Shown one piece after another: positions 1 to 5,062 of a stretch of 5,062 bases of DNA. Origin of the DNA: Methanoregulaceae archaeon (GTDB lineage Archaea > Halobacteriota > Methanomicrobia > Methanomicrobiales > Methanospirillaceae); contig DUGL01000179.1 of assembly GCA_013331415.1 (NCBI GenBank), positions 9,480-14,541 on the forward strand, written 5' to 3'. The notes beneath the pieces were generated by a model. It saw nothing but the letters and a program-made list of their open reading frames with translations, ran no database searches and was not told the DNA's origin. The position numbers and the translations under genes were made by a program. The first letter of the stretch is position 1, and every line of letters starts with the position of its first letter.

Positions 1-81
1 GGGATCGGGATCACGGTGATGGCCGTGATGACCTCGATCATCCTGGATTTTGCCGACAAGGAGGGGATCAAACGTGATTGA
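1..81 (+). CDS. C-terminal end of an MnhB/MrpB-like antiporter subunit (5' truncated)
   Basis: An open frame enters the window at base 1 and runs 26 codons to TGA at 79-81. The visible peptide is a hydrophobic helix end (GIGITVMAVMTSIILDF) followed by a short charged tail (ADKEGIKRD). This is how MnhB/MrpB-family membrane subunits (MbhF in Mbh hydrogenases) usually finish: one last transmembrane helix, then a few charged residues in the cytoplasm. Position supports this, because in Mrp and Mbh operons the B subunit directly precedes the C subunit. The stop codon overlaps the next gene's GTG start by 8 bases, which suggests cotranscription and translational coupling. With only 26 residues the family call rests mostly on context. 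An MrpA C-terminal-like (DUF4040) protein is the main alternative. Confidence 0.6.
   Translation, partial: GIGITVMAVMTSIILDFADKEGIKRD
60..66 (+). promoter_or_regulatory. Ribosome-binding site for mnhC
   Basis: The purine-rich GGAGGGG lies 7 bases before the GTG at 74, inside the last codons of the upstream gene. It decides the start. A longer in-frame reading from a TTG at 50 is possible, but it would add eight mostly polar residues and would ignore this Shine-Dalgarno match. Confidence 0.7.
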
Positions 82-451
82 GGATCTCTTCGCGCTCTTC
101 CTGGCGCGGTACAACTACTGGATGGCGATCATCCTGATGCTGATCGGGCTGTATGCCCTTATCGCCAAGCAGAACCTCGTCAAGAAGATCATCGGGTTGA
201 ACATCTTCCAGACCGCAATCTTCCTCTTCTACATCTCGTTTGCTGATGTGAGCGGGGGGACCGCACCCATTTACACGGCGGAAGGGACCAGCGCCCTGTA
301 TGTCAACCCCCTCCCTCACGTCCTGATGCTGACCGCGATCGTGGTCGGGGTGAGCATCACGGCCGTGGCCCTCTCGCTCGTGGTCCGGATCTACCAGGAA
401 TACCAGGTCATGGATGAGGATGAGCTGCTGGAGGTGATGCGGCGCCCATGA
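74..451 (+). CDS. mnhC: Cation:proton antiporter subunit C (MnhC/MrpC, NuoK-like)
   Basis: This is a small membrane subunit of Mrp-type Na+/H+ antiporters, homologous to complex I NuoK and Mbh subunit MbhG. It packs against the D-type antiporter subunits rather than being a transporter on its own. The 125-residue product has three transmembrane helices at about 14-31, 38-56 and 84-105. Family hallmarks are visible: LIGLYALIAKQNLVKKIIGLN across helix 1 and the following loop (24-43), IFQTAIFLF at 44-52, and the signature NPLPHVLMLTAIVVG at 78-92. The tail is acidic (MDEDELLE). Length is normal for the family (about 100-125). GTG at 74 is chosen as the start because GGAGGGG sits 7 bases upstream; a TTG at 50 is less likely. 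The gene overlaps the preceding gene by 8 bases and the next by 4 (ATGA), so it is part of one operon. Confidence 0.93.
   Translation: MIEDLFALFLARYNYWMAIILMLIGLYALIAKQNLVKKIIGLNIFQTAIFLFYISFADVSGGTAPIYTAEGTSALYVNPLPHVLMLTAIVVGVSITAVALSLVVRIYQEYQVMDEDELLEVMRRP
430..438 (+). promoter_or_regulatory. Full-length Shine-Dalgarno site for mnhD
   Basis: GGAGGTGAT matches the complement of the conserved 16S rRNA 3' tail over nine bases. It ends 9 bases before the ATG at 448 and lies within the coding end of mnhC. This is the strongest ribosome-binding site in the window and fixes the mnhD start. Confidence 0.85.
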
Positions 452-1941
452 ATGCGGCCTTTGTACACCTCCCGGTCCTCCTCATCGTTGTCCCCATACT
501 GGGGGCACTCCTGATCTTCCTTGCGGGTAAGGTCAACCGGGGTTTCGCGTACCCGATCACGCTCGCCACGATCAGCTTCCAGGTCGCTGCCTCGCTCATC
601 CTCCTGTCGGCCGTCATGACCGGGGGGACGATCCACTACTACCTCGGCGGCTGGCCGCCCCCGATGGGAATCGAGCTGGTCCTCGATGCCTTCAACAGTT
701 ACGTCCTTGTCGTGATCCTCGCGCTCGCCCTGCTCACTGCAGTCTGGGCACGGGAGGGTACCGCCCTGGATATCCCCCCGGAAAAAACGGTCTCCTTCTT
801 TGTTGTCTTCCAGCTCCTGGTCACCGGGCTCTCGGGGATGACCATCACCGGCGACCTCTTCAACCTCTACGTCTTTCTCGAGATCTCCTCGATTGCGGCA
901 TACACCCTGGTCGCATCCGGGCGTGGTGCCCGCTCCCTGATTGCCGGTTTCAACTACCTCATCCTTGGCTCCATTGCCGCGGGGTTCATTGTCCTCGGTA
1001 TCGGGTACCTGTACGTTGCAACCGGCACCCTGAACATGGGCGAACTGGCGGTTATGCTCCCGGCCAGTTACGGTCTTGCCACCGTGCACGCAGCGTTCCT
1101 CTTCCTGATGATCGGGTTCTCCATCAAGGTTGCCTTCTTCCCGCTCCACCTCTGGCTCCCCGATGCCTATACCGAGTCCCCATCTGTTGTCACCATCCTG
1201 ATCGCCACGGCTACCTCGAAGGTGACCGCCTATGCGATGATCCGCGTGATCTTCTCGGTCTTCACCCCGCAGTATATCACCGAGAGCTTCCCGGTGACCG
1301 AGATCATCCTGATCATCGCAGCCATTGCCATCATCGCCGGTGCGGTGCTCGCCATTGCGCAGGACAACCTCAAGCGGATGCTCGCGTACTCGAGCATCAG
1401 CCAGATGGGGTACATCATGTTCGCCATCGGTATTGCAAACCAGGTCGCCCTCGAAGGCGGGCTCCTCCACATCATGGCCCACGCCGTGATGAAGGGCTGC
1501 CTCTTCATGGTGGCCGGGATGATCATCTACCGGACCGGGATCACGACAATCAACCGGCTGTCCGGTCTCTCGCGCACGATGCCGATCGCCTGTGCCGCAT
1601 TCGCGCTCGCCGGGGCATCCATGATCGGGATCCCCCCGACCATCGGGTTCATGAGCAAGTACTACCTTGTCCTTGGGGCGGTGGAGGCGGGTGAGTACCT
1701 TGCTGCGGCAGTCCTCCTTGTCGGCAGCCTCCTTGCGGCCGTGTACATCTGGCGGGTCATCGAGCTGATGTACTTCGGCGACACCCATGGGAACGACCTG
1801 CACACCGGGCGTGAGGCCCCGCTCTCGATGATCGTGCCGGTACTCATCCTCGCCGCATCGTGCCTCATCCTGGGACTCTCGGTTGACGTCTTACTCGAGG
1901 TCATCGGTCCGGCCGTTACCCTGCTCCTCGGGGTGAACTGA
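448..1941 (+). CDS. mnhD: Antiporter subunit D (MnhD/MrpD; proton-conducting membrane subunit, first paralogue)
   Basis: This is a 497-residue polytopic protein of the MrpD/NuoLMN family (Proton_antipo_M), which moves H+ and/or Na+ across the cytoplasmic membrane. About 14 helices can be read. The ion-path residues are all present: TM5 glutamate E145 (in YVFLEISS), TM7 lysine K227 (GFSIKVAFFPLH, followed by LWLPDAY), TM8 lysine K258 (TSKVTAY), the helix 9/10 loop AQDNLKR at 304-310 running into AYSSISQMGY, H341/H345 and K349 in helix 11, and TM12 lysine K404 in GIPPTIGFMSKYY. Length is normal for MrpD (about 490-500). The ATG overlaps the mnhC stop as ATGA and has a near-perfect Shine-Dalgarno site. 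Of the three D-type proteins in this operon it has the most complete set of channel residues and is the best candidate for the canonical MrpD/MbhH. NuoM is the close complex I relative, but the B-C-D order favours Mrp/Mbh. Confidence 0.93.
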   Translation: MNAAFVHLPVLLIVVPILGALLIFLAGKVNRGFAYPITLATISFQVAASLILLSAVMTGGTIHYYLGGWPPPMGIELVLDAFNSYVLVVILALALLTAVWAREGTALDIPPEKTVSFFVVFQLLVTGLSGMTITGDLFNLYVFLEISSIAAYTLVASGRGARSLIAGFNYLILGSIAAGFIVLGIGYLYVATGTLNMGELAVMLPASYGLATVHAAFLFLMIGFSIKVAFFPLHLWLPDAYTESPSVVTILIATATSKVTAYAMIRVIFSVFTPQYITESFPVTEIILIIAAIAIIAGAVLAIAQDNLKRMLAYSSISQMGYIMFAIGIANQVALEGGLLHIMAHAVMKGCLFMVAGMIIYRTGITTINRLSGLSRTMPIACAAFALAGASMIGIPPTIGFMSKYYLVLGAVEAGEYLAAAVLLVGSLLAAVYIWRVIELMYFGDTHGNDLHTGREAPLSMIVPVLILAASCLILGLSVDVLLEVIGPAVTLLLGVN

Positions 1942-1942
1942 G

Positions 1943-3427
1943 ATGATGCACTCTCTTCTGCCACTCCTTGCCCTCCTCATCCCGCTTGCGGCAGCAGCAC
2001 TGATCCCGGTGGTCGGCCGGAACGAGAACCTCCGCGAATCGGTCACCCTCGTTGCCGCTGGTTCGATGGTTCTCGTCGTGCTGGCCATGCTCCCGGAGAT
2101 CCTGGGGGGAGGCCGGATCAGCATCACCCTCCTCCCCCTCCTTCCCGGGGGAGACCTCGCGTTGCGTATCGATGCCCTCGGGATGATCTTTGCCCTCACG
2201 GCATCGGTACTCTGGCTCCTGAACTCGGTGTACTCGATCGGGTACATGCGTGCGCTCCGGGAACATGACCAGACCCGGTTCTACTTCTGTTTCGCTGTCG
2301 CCATCGCTGCGGCAATGGGGATAGCCCTCTCTGCAAACCTCGTCACCCTCTTCGTATTCTACGAGATCCTCACCCTGATAACCTACCCCCTCGTCGTCCA
2401 TGTCGGGACCCCGGAGGCGATGCGGGCAGGCCGGAAGTACCTCGCCTACCTGCTGGGCGGGGGGATCTGTCTCCTGGCTGCAACCATCGTCACCTTTACC
2501 CTTACCGGTACGACCGAATTCATCCCGGGAGGGTTCCTTGCCGGTGCAGGCGCGGCGCTCTCACTCCAGGTCCTCTTTATCCTGTTCATGGCAGGCTTTG
2601 TCAAGGCGGCATGGATGCCGTTCCATGCCTGGCTCCCGGCCGCGATGGTCGCCCCCACACCCGTCAGCGCATTTCTCCACGCCGTGGCCGTGGTGACGGC
2701 CGGGGTCTTCGGCGTGGTCCGGGTTGCCGGCTGGGTCTATGGAACAGACCTCATGGCAGCGCTCGGCCTCGGAACGGCGCTCGCCATCATCGCATCGTTT
2801 ACCATCATCACCGCCTCACTCTTTGCCCTGGCAGAGGACAACCTGAAACGGCGTCTCGCCTACTCGACCGTGAGCCAGCTCTCCTACATCCTGCTCGGGG
2901 TATCGATGCTCAGCATTGCCGGGATGACCGGGGCGATGATCCACATCCCGTTCCATGCCTTCCAGAAGATCACCCTCTTCTTCTGCGCCGGGGCGATCAT
3001 TGTCGGGGCAGGCCGGGAGGCGATCAGCGATATGCAGGGGATCGGTCAGAAGATGCCGGTGACAGCGGCAATGTTTGCTGCTGCCGCTGCCGGGATCTGC
3101 GGCCTGCCACCGTTCTGCGGCCTGATCAGCAAGGTCTACCTCTCGCTTGGCGCCGTCCAGGCAGGGGAACTGATCCTGCTCGGGGTCATCATCGCGAGCG
3201 CCGTCCTGAATGTCGCATACTTCTTCCCTATCATCTACACGATGATCATCGCCCGGCCCCCTGATGAGAGGGCGCTCGACGACGTCCGGGAAGCCCCCCT
3301 CGCCATGCTCATCCCGATCGTCCTGACGGTCATCGCGTCCATCGCATTCTTCTTCTTCCCGGCCATGCCCTTCCTTGACCTTGCTGAAATTGCCCTGGCC
3401 GAGATTTCCGGGGCTGGTCTCCCATGA
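1943..3427 (+). CDS. Second D-type antiporter subunit (MrpD/MrpA-N/NuoL-like, proton-conducting membrane subunit)
   Basis: A 494-residue membrane protein of the same superfamily as the preceding mnhD, with about 14 helices. Visible motifs: TM5 glutamate E141 (FVFYEILTLITYPLVVH), TM7 lysine K221 (GFVKAAWMPFHAWLPAAM), then the NuoL/MrpA-type segment VAPTPVSAFLHAVAV with H246, AEDNLKRRLAYSTVSQLSY at 297-315, H334/H338 and K342 in helix 11, and TM12 lysine K397 (GLPPFCGLISK). The APTPVSA..H segment makes it closer to NuoL or the MrpA N-terminal part than to MrpD, but it lacks the long C-terminal MrpA domains. At the position of the TM8 lysine it has T252 (VVTAGVF), as in NuoL. It starts one base after the mnhD stop (TGAGATGATG). 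The partial Shine-Dalgarno GGTGA at 1932-1936 lies 6 bases before the first ATG and 9 before the second ATG (1946), so the true start may be one codon later. It ends in an ATGA overlap with the next gene. Confidence 0.9.
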   Translation: MMHSLLPLLALLIPLAAAALIPVVGRNENLRESVTLVAAGSMVLVVLAMLPEILGGGRISITLLPLLPGGDLALRIDALGMIFALTASVLWLLNSVYSIGYMRALREHDQTRFYFCFAVAIAAAMGIALSANLVTLFVFYEILTLITYPLVVHVGTPEAMRAGRKYLAYLLGGGICLLAATIVTFTLTGTTEFIPGGFLAGAGAALSLQVLFILFMAGFVKAAWMPFHAWLPAAMVAPTPVSAFLHAVAVVTAGVFGVVRVAGWVYGTDLMAALGLGTALAIIASFTIITASLFALAEDNLKRRLAYSTVSQLSYILLGVSMLSIAGMTGAMIHIPFHAFQKITLFFCAGAIIVGAGREAISDMQGIGQKMPVTAAMFAAAAAGICGLPPFCGLISKVYLSLGAVQAGELILLGVIIASAVLNVAYFFPIIYTMIIARPPDERALDDVREAPLAMLIPIVLTVIASIAFFFFPAMPFLDLAEIALAEISGAGLP

Positions 3428-5062
3428 TTCCGCCGGCATTCATCCTCCTTGCCGGCCTCCTCCCGGTCCCGCTCTTCCACGGGGTGGCGCGGAAGATCTG
3501 GGTCGCTGCTGTCGGATCCGGTGGTCTAGCCTTTGCTCTCCTCGCTGTGTCAGGGCCATCTGCCGTTCCGTTTGCCATCGCTCCCGGGATTGAGCTCGCC
3601 CTCTTCTCGGTCGACCCGGGCCGGGCATTTGCCGGGGTGGTATTCGCCGGCGCAGCACTCCTCGCGCTCCTGTATGCCCTGCACCGTGACCTGCCTGCTC
3701 CTGAGACCATGGGGATTCTGGCATCGGCCGGAGCCGCGCTCGGGATCGTGTATGCCGGGGACTACATCACCGTCTTTGTCTTCTGGGAACTCCTTGCCCT
3801 TGCCTCGCTTGCCATCATCTGGTCGGCACCCGGGTCCGGCGGTCCCGGGTTCCGGTACCTGCTCTACCACATCTTCGGGGGTGCCTGCCTCCTGGCAGGG
3901 TTTGCAGTTGCGGCGGGGGTATCCGGGAGCACCCTCCTTGCCCCGGTTGCCCCGGGCCCGGGGTACTTCCTGATCGCCATCGGGATAGGGTTGAATGCAG
4001 CGTTCATCCCGCTCCACCCCTGGGTACCGGATGCGTATCCCCGTGCCACGGTCACCGGCACGGTCGCCCTCAGCATCTTCACCACCAAGGCGGCAGTCTT
4101 CCTGCTCGTGATCCTCGGGGGATGGAGCCAGGGGATAGCCTACATGGGTGCTGCGATGGCAATCTACGGGGCGGTATTTGCGCTCCTCCAGGACGATATC
4201 CGGCGGCTCCTCTCCTACTCGGTGATCAGCCAGGTGGGGTACATGGTCGCTGCCGTGGGTGTCGGGAGCGCTGCAGGCATCGATGCGGCCCTTGCCCACA
4301 TGGCAAACGACATCCTGTTCAAGGCACTCCTCTTCATGGCTGCGGGTGCAGTCATCTGGCGCACCGGGATCTCCCGCATGTCACGCCTCGGGGGGGTGGC
4401 AAAGGCGATGCCGTTCACTGCCATCGCAGCGGTGATCGGGGGCTTCGCCCTTGCAGGTGTTCCGGGGTTGAATGGTTCGGTGAGCAAGGGGATGGTCATC
4501 GAGGCTGCTGCCGGGATACCGTACCTGGATGTACTCCTCCTCATCGCGGCAGTAGTCACGGTGCTGTACGTGGTGCGGCTCCTCTGGTTTGTCTTCTTCC
4601 GCCCGGCTCCTGACAGTCTCCGGGAGAGAGGTCCGGGCGAGGCGCCGGTGGCGATGCTTGCCGCGATGGCGATTGCTGCTGGGTGCTGCCTGCTCATCGG
4701 CCTCTTCCCTGGTCTCCTGACCTCCCTCCTTCCTGCCGGGACGCAGGCACACCCGTTCTCACCCGCCCACCTCGCCGAATCTGCAGCAGTCCTTATGGCA
4801 GCAGGGGTCCTCCTGCTCCTTGCGAGGCCGCTCCGGGTCCCGGGGCTGGCGGTTGAAGCCGATATCGACCGCGTCTACTGTGCTGCGGGACGCGCACTGC
4901 TCTGGTTTGCCAGGAATCCGCTCACTACCGTTGTCAGCGAGCTCAGCAGGGCCACCGGCAGGATCACGTCATCAGTCTCCTCGTTCTCCCGCAATCCCGT
5001 CATGGCAATCCGGATCGGTGGACGAACCCTTGCTCTGCCCCTTGTCCGGGCGTTTTCTGACC
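3424..5062 (+). CDS. Third D-type antiporter subunit with C-terminal extension (MrpD-like, 3' end outside window)
   Basis: The frame opens at the ATG at 3424 and stays open to the window end, giving 546 codons with no stop. It is a third Proton_antipo_M-type membrane protein. Motifs: TM5 glutamate E122 (VFWELLALASL), the TM7 segment GLNAAFIPLHPWVPDAYPRA with N191 where the paralogues have Lys, TM8 lysine K222 (IFTTKAAVF), QDDIRRLLSYSVISQVGYM at 256-274 (R260 in place of the usual Lys), H292 with D296 and K300 in helix 11, and TM12 lysine K355 (GVPGLNGSVSK). A fourteenth helix ends near 432, a fifteenth is at about 449-467, and a mostly amphipathic extension follows from about 476. Ordinary MrpD is about 490-500 residues, so this one is longer. 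The ATG overlaps the previous stop (ATGA), and I see no good Shine-Dalgarno site, so translation probably depends on coupling. It most resembles the long D-type paralogues of multi-D Mrp clusters. The exact subfamily is uncertain. Confidence 0.88.
   Translation, partial: MIPPAFILLAGLLPVPLFHGVARKIWVAAVGSGGLAFALLAVSGPSAVPFAIAPGIELALFSVDPGRAFAGVVFAGAALLALLYALHRDLPAPETMGILASAGAALGIVYAGDYITVFVFWELLALASLAIIWSAPGSGGPGFRYLLYHIFGGACLLAGFAVAAGVSGSTLLAPVAPGPGYFLIAIGIGLNAAFIPLHPWVPDAYPRATVTGTVALSIFTTKAAVFLLVILGGWSQGIAYMGAAMAIYGAVFALLQDDIRRLLSYSVISQVGYMVAAVGVGSAAGIDAALAHMANDILFKALLFMAAGAVIWRTGISRMSRLGGVAKAMPFTAIAAVIGGFALAGVPGLNGSVSKGMVIEAAAGIPYLDVLLLIAAVVTVLYVVRLLWFVFFRPAPDSLRERGPGEAPVAMLAAMAIAAGCCLLIGLFPGLLTSLLPAGTQAHPFSPAHLAESAAVLMAAGVLLLLARPLRVPGLAVEADIDRVYCAAGRALLWFARNPLTTVVSELSRATGRITSSVSSFSRNPVMAIRIGGRTLALPLVRAFSD

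Noticed and set aside
50..73. Longer mnhC reading from a TTG at 50
   Set aside because: It would add eight polar residues (MPTRRGSN) within the upstream coding region and ignore the GGAGGGG site placed correctly for the GTG at 74.
391..1803. A 470-codon open frame on the - strand opposite mnhD
   Set aside because: Its product is almost wholly charged (D, E, G, R, H), as expected from reading the complement of NTC-rich hydrophobic codons. It is antisense to a well-supported membrane gene, so it is a shadow of codon bias.
2611..3264. A 217-codon + strand frame inside the second D-type gene
   Set aside because: Arg/Pro/His-rich product from the shifted frame of a GC-rich gene. The in-frame antiporter motifs continue unbroken across this region, so there is no frameshift.
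1916..3439. Further antisense frames at 1916-2401 and 2816-3439 opposite the second D-type gene
   Set aside because: Composition artefacts of the same kind, with no ribosome-binding site or family motif.
3550..4299. A 249-codon open frame on the - strand opposite the third D-type gene
   Set aside because: It has the same charged, low-complexity composition and no recognisable domain. It mirrors the GC-rich membrane gene on the + strand.
4122..4613. A 163-codon + strand frame inside the third D-type gene
   Set aside because: Off-frame product rich in Gly, Cys, His and Arg, while the main frame stays open with conserved helix 10-12 motifs.

Overview
The window is a tightly packed, one-strand piece of an Mrp/Mnh-type cation:proton antiporter operon, or of the membrane arm of a related energy-converting complex. 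All genes are on the + strand. They are joined by short overlaps or a single spacer base, so no stretch is non-coding. The encoded proteins are almost entirely membrane-embedded. The high GC (roughly 60% by eye), the heavy use of ATC, CTC, GCC and GGG codons, the archaeal/bacterial-type GGAGGTGA ribosome-binding site and the style of the MnhC and MnhD proteins suggest a methanogenic euryarchaeon, most likely of the Methanomicrobiales. This is inference from recall. A bacterium carrying the same cassette, such as a deltaproteobacterium, cannot be excluded.

Layout: 1-81 is the 3' end of an MnhB/MrpB-like gene. 74-451 is a complete MnhC/MrpC (NuoK-like) gene. 448-1941 is a complete MnhD/MrpD-type antiporter subunit. 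1943-3427 is a second complete antiporter-like subunit of the same superfamily, with NuoL/MrpA-like motifs. 3424 to the window end is a third antiporter-like subunit, open at its 3' end (546 codons seen), with a C-terminal extension beyond the usual 14 helices.

How they work together: in Mrp antiporters, Mbh/Mbs-type complexes and respiratory complex I, the MrpD/NuoLMN-type subunits each hold a half-membrane ion channel pair. These channels are built around a TM5 glutamate and lysines in TM7, TM8 and TM12. MnhC corresponds to NuoK and MnhB is specific to Mrp-like modules. Three consecutive D-type subunits next to B and C recall the three-antiporter membrane arm of complex I, but in an Mrp-type gene order. 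The main point of interest is that the three paralogues differ at key lysines. The first has both TM7 and TM8 lysines. The second keeps TM7 Lys but has Thr at the TM8 position. The third has Asn at the TM7 position but keeps TM8 Lys. The window does not show whether redox subunits (hydrogenase-like or NuoB/C/D/H/I-like) lie outside, so a stand-alone Mrp antiporter and a redox-driven complex both remain possible. I see no mobile element, RNA gene, CRISPR array or terminator, and no clearly undescribed system.
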